Shown: piece by piece, positions 1 to 8,136 of the stretch
Layout of the letters: each line of letters begins with the position of its first letter
How positions within the stretch are numbered: the stretch's first letter is position 1
Source: CBDFLD01 sp965249005
Lineage (GTDB): Bacteria > Acidobacteriota > UBA6911
Assembly: GCA_965249005.1 (NCBI GenBank)
Contig: CBDFLD010000019.1
Span: forward strand, 186,001-250,000
Direction: 5' to 3'
DNA: 64,000 nt
The notes under the pieces: model-generated
Told to the model about the DNA's origin: nothing
Database searches by the model: none
The model's input: only the letters and a program-made list of their open reading frames with translations
Position numbers and translations under genes: made by a program

Positions 1-438
1 ATGCGCATCATGATCTCCCCGGACGACTGGGAGACATTCGTACTACCCTACGAAGAGAAGCTGGCCGCCGCCTTGGCCCCATTCGGAATGCACGACTGCG
101 GTCCGGACATGGAGAACTACGCCGACAAGTACATCAAGAACAGCCGTATCGAGTTCGTGGAAGTCGGATGGGGATCGGACGTGAAACGCTGCCGCGAATT
201 GTTACCGGAACCGATTCATCTGTCGGCCCGCTACACCCCGATTGAGATGCGGGAGCAATCCCCCGAGACAATCAAAGAAAACGTGATGAAGCTGGTCGAA
301 TCCGGCAAGCCGCACCGCTACTTTTCCACCTCCGTGGTAGCGGTGGACGATACCACGACCGACGACAAGGTATTCGCCTTTTTCGAAGGAGCGGATGAAG
401 CCTGGGAGGACTCCGCCGCCTACCGGAAAGGATCCTGA
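1..438 (+). CDS. UroD-type corrinoid methyltransferase, C-terminal part (partial)
   Basis: The reading frame is open at the window edge, so this is the last 145 residues of a longer protein; the ATG at base 1 is probably internal. The sequence resembles the C-terminal half of uroporphyrinogen decarboxylase-fold methyltransferases (MtaA/MtbA and related families): a segment ISPDDWETFVLPYEEKL, a conserved MHDCG turn (a Cys used as metal ligand in such enzymes), then a VGWGSDVKRCRELLP strand-loop and an LSARYTPIEM segment. It lies 5 bp ahead of a corrinoid protein gene, so it probably moves a methyl group between a substrate and that corrinoid protein. The substrate cannot be read from this part. 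Confidence 0.7.
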   Translation: MRIMISPDDWETFVLPYEEKLAAALAPFGMHDCGPDMENYADKYIKNSRIEFVEVGWGSDVKRCRELLPEPIHLSARYTPIEMREQSPETIKENVMKLVESGKPHRYFSTSVVAVDDTTTDDKVFAFFEGADEAWEDSAAYRKGS

Positions 439-443
439 CGCCC

Positions 444-1100
444 ATGCCGAGGAAACCCGATTACGCCTTCATGAATCAGCTCCTCTACACGGGGAAGGCA
501 AAGGAAATCTACGATCTGACCAACCAGTACATCCACGAATGGAATCTGCCGGTCGAGGAAGTACTGGAAAACGGGCTGATTGCCGGCATGGCCGTGGTGG
601 GAGAGGACTTCAAGAACAACGTCATATACGTGCCGGAAGTGCTGATTGCCGCCCGGGCCATGAAGTCGGGGATGAAGATCATCCAGCCCATCCTCTCCGA
701 TTCGGAGGATGTCAAGCCGGCCGGCATCCTGGTGATGGGCACGATCAAAGGGGATCTGCACGACATCGGGAAAAATCTGGTCTGTATGATGGCCGAAGGC
801 GCCGGATTTCAGATCGTGGACCTGGGGGTGGACGTGGTGGCAGACCGATTCATCGAGGCGGTCCGAGAGCACAGTGCGGACGTCATCGGCATGAGCGCCC
901 TGCTCACCACCACCATGGGTTACATGGCCACGGTCATCGAAGAAATGGATAAGGCCGGACTCGGACACATTCCGGCTACCGTGGGTGGAGCCCCAGTCAC
1001 CCAGATATTCGCCGACGAAATCGGTGCCGACGGCTACGGAGCGGACGCGGCCGGCGCGGTCGACCTATTTCTCAAGATCATGAAAGCCAAGGAAGACTAG
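444..1100 (+). CDS. Corrinoid (B12-binding) methyltransferase protein
   Basis: A 218-residue corrinoid shuttle protein of the MtmC/MtbC/MtaC type. Residues 1-90 form the helical cap (B12-binding 2 domain). Residues 92-215 form the Rossmann-like B12 domain, with the lower-ligand motif D104-L-H106-D-I-G109; His106 would coordinate cobalt. Further B12-fold motifs are GMSALLTTTMG and GGAPVTQIFADEIGADGYG. Length is normal for the family. It is the cognate carrier for the upstream UroD-type methyltransferase and is followed 24 bp later by a corrinoid-activating protein, so the three genes probably form one operon. The methylated substrate is unknown. Confidence 0.9.
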   Translation: MPRKPDYAFMNQLLYTGKAKEIYDLTNQYIHEWNLPVEEVLENGLIAGMAVVGEDFKNNVIYVPEVLIAARAMKSGMKIIQPILSDSEDVKPAGILVMGTIKGDLHDIGKNLVCMMAEGAGFQIVDLGVDVVADRFIEAVREHSADVIGMSALLTTTMGYMATVIEEMDKAGLGHIPATVGGAPVTQIFADEIGADGYGADAAGAVDLFLKIMKAKED

Positions 1101-1124
1101 AGCCGCGCGTCGAGCAAAATTCCG

Positions 1125-2771
1125 ATGAGTGTTGCGCTTGAAATAAACCAGCGATCCATTCCCGTCGTCCAGGACGCCACCCTGTTCGATATGGCCGACC
1201 GAGTTGGCATTGCTGTGCCCACGAGCTGCAACCGGCAGGGCAAATGCCGCGAGTGCCTCATGGAGGTGGTGGAGGGCATGGACCAGCTGTCGCCGCGGAC
1301 CGCACAGGAGGCGCATCTTTCGGATAACTTCCGCCTTTCTTGTAGAACGACCATCACGGGTGAGGCGGGCAGAATACGTTGCCATACGCTCCACCGTAGT
1401 GAAGTGCAGATCGTCGACGAGGCGGTCCGCTTGCCAGCCTCGGGGCGACCGCCCGTTCTCAATCCCGCGGTCACACGCGATGGCGACCGTGTGCTGCTGG
1501 ACGGAAAAGAAATCGCGCGCTCCACCGAACCGTTGCACGGCGTAGCTCTCGACATTGGCACGACCACCGTGGCTCTTCGGCTGATCAACCTGGAAGACGG
1601 AAGCGTCGTGGCGACCCAGGCGTTCGAGAACCCACAGCGATTCGGCGGCTCGGACGTGATGGCCCGGATCAAGTACGACTCCGACCACAAGGGACGTCTG
1701 TTGCAGCGCGTTCTGACGGGCTACCTGAGCCACGCCATCGAGGCCTTCCCGGTCGATTCCCAGACCATCTACGAATTGGTGGTGTCTGGGAACGCCACCA
1801 TGCGCGACCTCTTCTTCGGCATCAACGTTCACAGCATCGGGCAGAAGCCATACCGGTCGCTTACCGAAGAAGAGATGCTGGGGGGCAAACGGGAATCCAC
1901 CACGCTCTCCGTCATCGCCAGACGATTGGGGCTGCCCGTGCACCCCGAGGCCCGAGTACTGGGCTTGCCTCTGATCGGTTGCCACATCGGCGCCGACACC
2001 GCCGCCTGTCTGCTGGCAATCGAGATGGACCGGCAAGACAAGTTGGTCGCACTCATGGATATCGGCACCAATACCGAGCTTGTGATCGGGACCAAGGACC
2101 AGCTGCTCGCCGCCTCCTGCCCTGCCGGTCCTGCCTTCGAGGGGGGGGAACTCTCGTGCGGTATGCCCGGAGTAGAGGGCGCGGTGGAACACGTCCGGAT
2201 TCTGGATGACGGCAGCCTGAAGCTGGGCGTCATTGGCAACAAGCAACCGGAAGGGCTGTGCGGCTCCGGGCTCATCGATTGCCTGGGAGAGTTGCTGCGG
2301 ACCGGCCGTATGAACCGGCTGGGACGATACAAAAACGGCGAAGATGCCTTTTACTTGGACTCGGAGCAAAAGATCTATCTACTGGAGCAAGACATCAGCC
2401 TCCTGGCTCAAGCCAAGGGCGCCAATGTCGCTGGCCTGTACACGGTATTCGAGCAGTACGGGGTTCCATTTTCCAAGATCCAGACCTTCTACCTCGCCGG
2501 GGGCTTTGCCCGCCATATCAACGTCGAGGCGGCGAAACGGATCGGGCTTGTCCCCTCCCTGCCCGCGGACACCATTGTGCAGGTGGGGAACGCTTCGCTG
2601 GAAGGCGCCACGATCGCGCTTTGTTGCACAGAGCGCCGCTCTGCTCTCGAGAAGATGGTTCGAAAGATCAAGCATGTGGAGCTGGAGACCAATCCGAACT
2701 TTTTCGATCACTTCGTGGCAGGCTGTCACTTCATGCCCTTCAGCGGTTCAGCCCATGAGGTGCTGCAATGA
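1125..2771 (+). CDS. RACo-like corrinoid protein reductive activator (2Fe-2S + ASKHA)
   Basis: This 548-residue protein matches ATP-dependent reductive activators of corrinoid proteins. An N-terminal ferredoxin-type domain (about 1-85) carries 2Fe-2S ligands C35-x5-C41-x2-C44 and C73. A linker leads to an ASKHA ATPase domain with phosphate loops DIGTTT (143-148) and MDIGTNTELVIG, and the late motif LAGGFARHINVEAAKRIG. Such proteins reduce inactive Co(II) corrinoid back to Co(I) using ATP. It lies directly behind the corrinoid protein gene and overlaps the next gene by 4 bp (ATGA), so translation is probably coupled. Confidence 0.88.
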   Translation: MSVALEINQRSIPVVQDATLFDMADRVGIAVPTSCNRQGKCRECLMEVVEGMDQLSPRTAQEAHLSDNFRLSCRTTITGEAGRIRCHTLHRSEVQIVDEAVRLPASGRPPVLNPAVTRDGDRVLLDGKEIARSTEPLHGVALDIGTTTVALRLINLEDGSVVATQAFENPQRFGGSDVMARIKYDSDHKGRLLQRVLTGYLSHAIEAFPVDSQTIYELVVSGNATMRDLFFGINVHSIGQKPYRSLTEEEMLGGKRESTTLSVIARRLGLPVHPEARVLGLPLIGCHIGADTAACLLAIEMDRQDKLVALMDIGTNTELVIGTKDQLLAASCPAGPAFEGGELSCGMPGVEGAVEHVRILDDGSLKLGVIGNKQPEGLCGSGLIDCLGELLRTGRMNRLGRYKNGEDAFYLDSEQKIYLLEQDISLLAQAKGANVAGLYTVFEQYGVPFSKIQTFYLAGGFARHINVEAAKRIGLVPSLPADTIVQVGNASLEGATIALCCTERRSALEKMVRKIKHVELETNPNFFDHFVAGCHFMPFSGSAHEVLQ

Positions 2772-4015
2772 CCGGCAACCCAGCACCCGTGGCAAACAGA
2801 GCCCTCGTCGAAGTCACGCCGCAAGAGTTCGCGCGGCACTTGACCTATCCCGACGGGAAAATTCCGCCCGGCCGATCCGAGGAAATCGCGAACGAAGCGC
2901 GGACCTGGTTCGAGCAGAACAGCAAACCCTGGTTCGTATCGCGTCGCATGTCCATAGCCGCGGTGGAGGGCAACGTCGTGAGCGTCATCACGTTGGACGA
3001 CGGGACGCAACTCAAGAGCTCGACGCTGGCCGAGCGGCTGGAGCGGACCCAATGCCGCGCCCTCTACGTCGTTGCCGTCAGCGCGGGCGCCGAGGTCGAT
3101 GAGGAGATCCAAGACCGCTGGCAGCAGGATCGCCCGGACGAGGCCTTTGCGCTGAACGCCTACGCCGCAGCCGCCACCGAGCAGCTCTTGCAGGCAACGG
3201 CAGGCCAACTGTGCGCGAGCGTTGAGCAACAAGGGGAAACCCTGATCCAGCACTACGGCCCCGGCTACGATGGGTGGAACCTCGAAGACCAGTTTTCGTT
3301 GATGCGCCTGGTCAAGGAAACCTACCCTGCAATCGCCCTGAACATTCTGGACTCCGGTCTACTGCAACCTCAAAAATCGATGCTCGCCGTGTACGGTATC
3401 ACCGATGACGAGGCCGCGGCCGGCCCAACCCTGGTTCCCTGCACCACTTGTTCACTCTCCTCGTGCACCCTCCGGCGCGCCGCATACGACGAGCGCAGGC
3501 CGAGTCACGTAACGCTTCCACCGGCAAGCTCCCCGCACGAAGACAAACGAGCCGTTTATGCGTTTCCGTCAAAGGCGCTGAAGCGGTGGGGGAAACAGTA
3601 CCTGCGTATCGAGCAAGAACCTGGAGGAACCCTTCACGCCCAGTTTCTATATCTGGGAAGCACCTGTTGCGACGGAGGAATCCCTTTGAGGTTCTTGTAT
3701 GATATCCGGCTGGAAACAACCGAAGGGGTCCCCTTGATCCTTGATCTTTCTTGCCGAACGGCAAACGACCAGCTCGGCCACAGACAGATGTGCGCGTATA
3801 CGGCCACCGGAGGCGGCATCATGACGGAAATCGAATCCTTCAAGCCTCTGCTGGGGCTCCCGCTATCGCAAGTGCTGCGATGGGAACCGAGCCGTGATTC
3901 CGCGGGTTGCCTCTGCAACCAGGCCCAGCGAAAGCACCGATGGCTGACGGCTTTGCAGACTCTACATTTCGTGTTGCGTCACAACGAGGAGAATGGAGAG
4001 CCACATGCGCATTGA
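2768..4015 (+). CDS. MetH-activation-domain-like protein with Cys cluster
   Basis: A 415-residue protein without signal peptide. The middle (about 95-240) resembles the activation domain of cobalamin-dependent methionine synthase: an Ala-rich helix (ALNAYAAAATEQLL), a GPGYDGWNLEDQ segment, SGLLQPQKSMLAVYGIT, then a cysteine cluster C225-x2-C228-x4-C233 followed by RR. The C-terminal third contains a further Cys pair (GSTCCDGGIP). In corrinoid operons such stand-alone activation-like proteins are thought to help reduce or dock the corrinoid protein; here that is inference. It overlaps the RACo-like gene by 4 bp and the next small gene by 11 bp. Confidence 0.65.
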   Translation: MTGNPAPVANRALVEVTPQEFARHLTYPDGKIPPGRSEEIANEARTWFEQNSKPWFVSRRMSIAAVEGNVVSVITLDDGTQLKSSTLAERLERTQCRALYVVAVSAGAEVDEEIQDRWQQDRPDEAFALNAYAAAATEQLLQATAGQLCASVEQQGETLIQHYGPGYDGWNLEDQFSLMRLVKETYPAIALNILDSGLLQPQKSMLAVYGITDDEAAAGPTLVPCTTCSLSSCTLRRAAYDERRPSHVTLPPASSPHEDKRAVYAFPSKALKRWGKQYLRIEQEPGGTLHAQFLYLGSTCCDGGIPLRFLYDIRLETTEGVPLILDLSCRTANDQLGHRQMCAYTATGGGIMTEIESFKPLLGLPLSQVLRWEPSRDSAGCLCNQAQRKHRWLTALQTLHFVLRHNEENGEPHAH

Positions 4016-4343
4016 AATCGGGAAGGAAAGCCCGGAAGCAATAGCGAAGCTGCCCGAGAATCATCCCGACGGATCACGCATTGGCGTGAACTACACGGAC
4101 GTCATCATCAAGGGCATCGGGGCCGAATTGAGGAATGGGGATAAGATCAGCTGCAAGCGCCGTGGGTTGCAATTGACCCTTACTATCGGCGACAAAAAAG
4201 GGGAGGCTATCATGCGCCGTCTGGAACACGGCCCGGATCCGAAAAACATTCTCCAGGAGGCGTTGAAAGAGGCCGCGACGGCCGCAGACGCTCAATTCAT
4301 TATGGAAGACGGGACGTTGTTTCTGGATCTCTCGGACGAGTGA
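4005..4343 (+). CDS. Small hypothetical protein of the corrinoid operon
   Basis: A 112-residue soluble protein without Cys clusters or membrane segments. The ATG at 4005 is preferred over the ATG at 3993 because GGAG lies about 6 nt upstream of it, whereas the 3993 start has its Shine-Dalgarno too close. The product is mixed alpha/beta, acidic at the end (LFLDLSDE), and has the segment GDKKGEAIMRRLEHG. I do not recognise the family. Its overlap with the preceding activation-like gene makes it the last gene of the corrinoid operon; a role as partner of the methyltransferase system is a guess from position only. Confidence 0.6.
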   Translation: MRIEIGKESPEAIAKLPENHPDGSRIGVNYTDVIIKGIGAELRNGDKISCKRRGLQLTLTIGDKKGEAIMRRLEHGPDPKNILQEALKEAATAADAQFIMEDGTLFLDLSDE

Positions 4344-4369
4344 CCGCAGCCCCAGCAATTTCGCCTCCC

Positions 4370-5779
4370 TCAAACTTCCATTCCGAAGTAGTTCTTCGCG
4401 TTATTCCAGCAGATATCCTCGACCATGCCGCCCAGTAGCTCTTCGTCGTCCGGCAACTCGCCTCTCTCTACATCTTCCCCCAGGAGGTTGCACAGGACAC
4501 GGCGAAAGTACTCGTGCCGCGGATACGACAAGAAACACCGAGAATCGGTGAGCATGCCGACGAAACGGCTGAGCAGACCCATGTTCGACAGCGCCTCGAG
4601 TTGCCGCGTCATGCCGTCTTTCTGATCGAGAAACCACCAGCCGGAACCAAACTGCATCTTGCCGGGCTTGCTCCCGTCCATGAAGTTGCCGGTCATCGTC
4701 GCCATGACTTCGTTGTCCTGCGGATTCACGTTGTACAGGATCGTCGGCGCAAGCTTGTCCTGCGCGTCGAGTCGGTCGAGGAACCTGGCCAGCGGCCGGG
4801 CCATCTCGAAATCCCCAATGGAGTCGAAACCGCAGTCGCGCCCCAGTTGGGCGTGCAGCCGGCTGTTGGCACTGCGCAGGGCGCCAAAGTGATACTGCTG
4901 GGCCCAACCCCTCTCATGGTCCATGAGTGCAAACTCGTACAGCATGCAAGATTTGAATTTGAGAATCCCTTCTTCCGTCAGTTCACGCCGCCCGCGCGCA
5001 CGATCGAAGATCGCCTCGATCTCCGCATCGGTGTATGCGGCCGCATAAGGTTCGTCGATCCCGTGATCCGAAAGCCGACAGCCCCACCGATGAAAGAAGT
5101 CGTGCCGCCCCCGGATGGCGCCCAGGTATTCGGTGAAGGTCCCGAGACTCTTTCCAGAGACAGCCTCGAGACGGTCTACCCAGGCATTGAAGTCTTCGGG
5201 CCGCTCGACGGCCATCCCCATGTCGGGGCGAAAGGCCGGATAGACCTTGATGCTGAATTCCTCCTCGTACATGCCTCGGTGATGTTTTAGATCGTCCAAC
5301 GGATCGTCAGTCGTGCACACCAGCCGGACATTCATCTTTTTCAGGATACCCCGGGTGCTGAGTTCCGGTTCCTGCAGCATGGAGGAACATCGTTCATAGA
5401 CGCTCCCGGCGCTGTGAGCGTCGAGCAGTTCCTGGACGCCGAAAAATCGCCGCAGCTCCAGATGGGTCCAGTGATAGAGCGGATTGCGCAGCGTAGCGGG
5501 TACGGTCGCCGCCCAGGCCTCGAACTTCTCCCGGTCGGTTGCATTCCCGGTAATGAAGCGTTCGTCGACGCCATTGGTGCGCATCGCCCTCCACTTGTAA
5601 TGGTCTCCGTTGAGCCAGATTCGGGTGATATTCTCGAAGTTCTTATCCTCTGCAATCTCGTTGACCGGTATGTGACAATGATAGTCGTAGATTGGAAGGT
5701 CTTTGGCGTGATCGTGAAACAATGTTCGCGCCATGGGACTGTGGAGCAGGAAGTCCTCGGTCAAAAAGCCGCTGGTCAC
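4370..5779 (-). CDS. uxaC: Glucuronate isomerase (uronate isomerase)
   Basis: A 469-residue protein of the length expected for UxaC, which converts D-glucuronate to D-fructuronate (and galacturonate to tagaturonate) in the cytoplasm. The amidohydrolase-fold metal motif IYDYHCHIP (H-x-H) is at residues 29-37, and the family signature FGSGWWFLDQKDGM is near residue 380. The end SYPRHEYFRRVLCNLLGEDVERGELP is also typical. It is the last of a run of minus-strand genes, 44 bp behind a homocysteine-methyltransferase-like gene. No other uronate-pathway gene (uxaB, uxuA) is in the window, so the pathway must be completed elsewhere. Confidence 0.95.
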   Translation of the reverse strand: MTSGFLTEDFLLHSPMARTLFHDHAKDLPIYDYHCHIPVNEIAEDKNFENITRIWLNGDHYKWRAMRTNGVDERFITGNATDREKFEAWAATVPATLRNPLYHWTHLELRRFFGVQELLDAHSAGSVYERCSSMLQEPELSTRGILKKMNVRLVCTTDDPLDDLKHHRGMYEEEFSIKVYPAFRPDMGMAVERPEDFNAWVDRLEAVSGKSLGTFTEYLGAIRGRHDFFHRWGCRLSDHGIDEPYAAAYTDAEIEAIFDRARGRRELTEEGILKFKSCMLYEFALMDHERGWAQQYHFGALRSANSRLHAQLGRDCGFDSIGDFEMARPLARFLDRLDAQDKLAPTILYNVNPQDNEVMATMTGNFMDGSKPGKMQFGSGWWFLDQKDGMTRQLEALSNMGLLSRFVGMLTDSRCFLSYPRHEYFRRVLCNLLGEDVERGELPDDEELLGGMVEDICWNNAKNYFGMEV

Positions 5780-5823
5780 ATCAATTCCCTCCGGTCCATT
5801 ACCGTTATTCGTGAATCGCTTGG

Positions 5824-6741
5824 TCAGCGCGTGGGTTTCCGCCCGGAGGCCACGAAGTCATCGACCACGGACCGGAACTCGGCGATGTGCTGCGGGGTGC
5901 TGCCACAGCAACCGCCCACGATGTTGGCCCCGGCCTCCAGCAGGTCGGGCAGCCCCTGGACCATCTGCGCCGGGGTCTGCTTGTACACCACCTTCAGGTT
6001 TTCCAAGACGGGCAGCCCTGCGTTCGGCTGGACCATGATGGGTAGGTCGCACACAGTTCGGTAACGCCGAACCGCTTCGTGCGCCCACGTCATATCCATA
6101 CCGGTTCCGCAATTCAAGCCTATGATGTCGACGCCCCTTTCCTGCATGAATTCCGCGGCGACCTCGGGATCGATTCCCATCATCGTGCGAAACGTCGTGC
6201 CGTCGGTTGTGACATCGTAGGCTAGAGAACCGATCACGATACCTGCGCCGGCGTCTCGTGCCGAGTCGATCGCGAGCGCCAGCTCTTCGAGCGCCGTTTG
6301 GGTCTCGATAATGATGGCATCCGCGCCACCGGCCACCAGTGCGGCTGCTTGTTCGGCGAAGGCCTTACGGACTTCCGCTTCCGGAACCTCGCCATAGGGC
6401 TCCATGATGCCACCGAACGGTCCGATGCCGCCCAGCACAAACCCCGGTCGGGTACCGAAAGCTTCCCGGGCAAAGCCGACGGCGGACCTGTTGATCTCTG
6501 CCGTCCTGTCTTTCTGACCGTGGCGCTCGAGCATGATGGGGCTGCCACCGAAGGTATTGGTGATGATGCAATCCGAACCCGCCCTGGCATAGTTGCGCTC
6601 GATAGCAACCACCTTTTCCGGTTCAAGCAGGTTCCAGGCCTCGCCGCAGCCTCCTTGCTCGAGCCCGGCCATCATGAGCTGCGTTCCCATCGCACCGTCC
6701 CCGACCAGCGGACGTTCTTTGATCGTCTCCAGCAAATTCAT
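5824..6741 (-). CDS. Homocysteine S-methyltransferase / BHMT-family protein
   Basis: A 305-residue protein of the Pfam S-methyl_trans family, a zinc-dependent TIM barrel. The three zinc-binding cysteines are visible: C211 in LNCGTG and C278-C279 in GGCCGSTPQHI. The N-terminus GDGAMGTQL is the usual barrel start. Such enzymes move a methyl group to homocysteine or to a related thiol from betaine, S-methylmethionine or a corrinoid. It lies on the opposite strand from the corrinoid operon about 1.5 kb away, so a functional link to it is possible but not shown. Gene order suggests cotranscription with uxaC. Confidence 0.85.
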   Translation of the reverse strand: MNLLETIKERPLVGDGAMGTQLMMAGLEQGGCGEAWNLLEPEKVVAIERNYARAGSDCIITNTFGGSPIMLERHGQKDRTAEINRSAVGFAREAFGTRPGFVLGGIGPFGGIMEPYGEVPEAEVRKAFAEQAAALVAGGADAIIIETQTALEELALAIDSARDAGAGIVIGSLAYDVTTDGTTFRTMMGIDPEVAAEFMQERGVDIIGLNCGTGMDMTWAHEAVRRYRTVCDLPIMVQPNAGLPVLENLKVVYKQTPAQMVQGLPDLLEAGANIVGGCCGSTPQHIAEFRSVVDDFVASGRKPTR

Positions 6742-6770
6742 CGTCTCGCCTTTTTATAGGAACAATACTA

Positions 6771-8126
6771 CTAGGACAGGATATCACGTACCACATTCCC
6801 GCCGATGTCAGTCAGGCGGTAATCGCGGCCGGCGTTGCGGAAGGTCAGCTTCGTGTGATCGAAGCCGAGTAGATGCAGAATCGTCGCCTGAAAGTCGTGG
6901 ATGTGGACAACGTCCGTGGCCACTTCGATGCCGTACTCGTCTGTCTCACCATAAACCATGCCGCTTCGGACCCCCGCCCCGGCAAGCCACGAGGAGTAGG
7001 CACGGGCATGGTGCTCCCGTCCGTCGGCATCCTTGCGCGCGCTGAATGGCGTGCGGCCAAACTCGCTCGTCCAGACGACCAGGGTGTCGTCGAGCATGCC
7101 GCGTGACTTCAGATCCTTGAGTAAAGCGGCAATAGGCTGGTCGACGTTCTTTGCCAACCCAGGGTAGGTCTCCTTCAGCTTGAAGTGCCCGTCCCAGTTG
7201 TTTGATGCGCCGGTGTCGATCAACTCGACAAAGCGGACACCGCGCTCGGCGAGCCGCCGCCCAACCAGACATTGCCAGGCAAAGCCCTCGGTGCTACCCC
7301 GCTCGAGGCCGTAAAGTTTGAGCGTGGCATCGGACTCCTGCGACAAGTCGAAGATGTCGGGAGCTTCGGTCTGCATGCCGAAGCCTGTCTCAAAGCTCTT
7401 GACCCGTGCCGCCAGGGCTGCATCCGTCTCGCGCGAGGCCAGGTGGCGGCGGTTGAAGAACTCGAGCAGCCCAAGCTCCATCTGCTGCAGTTCCGCCGTG
7501 GGCGTCCGCGGCGTCATGTTCGGAATCGGCTCAGCACCCGGAATAACCCGGGTTCCCTGGTGGCAGGCAGGCAGAAAATCGGAACCCCACACCTGTCCGC
7601 CGGCATACGGAAGGTGCGGGGCCAGAACGACAAATGACGGCAGATTCTGGTTGACGGTACCGAGGCCGTAGCTGACCCATGAGCCGACGCTCGGCCGTGT
7701 GAAGGTCACCGACCCTGTGTGAATTCCCAACGTGGCCTCGAAGTGGTCGGCGTGGTCGTTGCGCATCGAACGAATGAGGCAAATGTCGTCGACGCAGCCG
7801 GCGATATGGGGCAAAAGCTCGCTGACCTCGATGCCGCTTTGGCCCCGCGGTAGGAACTCCCAGTTCGGCGCGATGGCAACCCGCTTGCCGTCGATTTGCT
7901 TGTTATGGTTCGCGGTCAGCTTGGGCTTGGGATCAAATGTCTCCACATGGGAGACCCCACCGGTCATGAACAGCCAGATGATACGCTTGGCCTTGCCGGC
8001 AAAGTGGGGCGCCTTGGGCGCGAGCGGATCGCCGTCGTCCTCGGCCAGCAAATCGGACAGGATTGCCGGCATGATCATCGACCCGCTGACCAGAGATCGG
8101 AGCGCCGCGCGTCTCGTGAGAACCAT
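6771..8126 (-). CDS. DUF1501 family protein (Tat-exported, sulfatase-fold)
   Basis: About 451 residues from the ATG at 8126, which has GAGGAG 6 nt upstream; a longer start at 8147 would overlap the preceding gene. The N-terminus MVLTRRAALRSL looks like a twin-arginine signal, followed by a hydrophobic stretch and the DUF1501 hallmark RIIWLFMTGGVSHVETFDPKP. The later segment VVWTSEFGRTPFS and the ending GRDYRLTDIGGNVV are conserved in this alkaline-phosphatase/sulfatase-fold family. Function is unknown, but it is almost always encoded with DUF1549/DUF1553 cytochrome proteins, as here (10 bp gap). Confidence 0.9.
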   Translation of the reverse strand: MVLTRRAALRSLVSGSMIMPAILSDLLAEDDGDPLAPKAPHFAGKAKRIIWLFMTGGVSHVETFDPKPKLTANHNKQIDGKRVAIAPNWEFLPRGQSGIEVSELLPHIAGCVDDICLIRSMRNDHADHFEATLGIHTGSVTFTRPSVGSWVSYGLGTVNQNLPSFVVLAPHLPYAGGQVWGSDFLPACHQGTRVIPGAEPIPNMTPRTPTAELQQMELGLLEFFNRRHLASRETDAALAARVKSFETGFGMQTEAPDIFDLSQESDATLKLYGLERGSTEGFAWQCLVGRRLAERGVRFVELIDTGASNNWDGHFKLKETYPGLAKNVDQPIAALLKDLKSRGMLDDTLVVWTSEFGRTPFSARKDADGREHHARAYSSWLAGAGVRSGMVYGETDEYGIEVATDVVHIHDFQATILHLLGFDHTKLTFRNAGRDYRLTDIGGNVVRDILS

Positions 8127-8136
8127 GGTTTTCTCC

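Noticed and set aside
1065..2369. 434-codon minus-strand frame
   Set aside because: It lies opposite the RACo-like gene, whose motifs are unmistakable.
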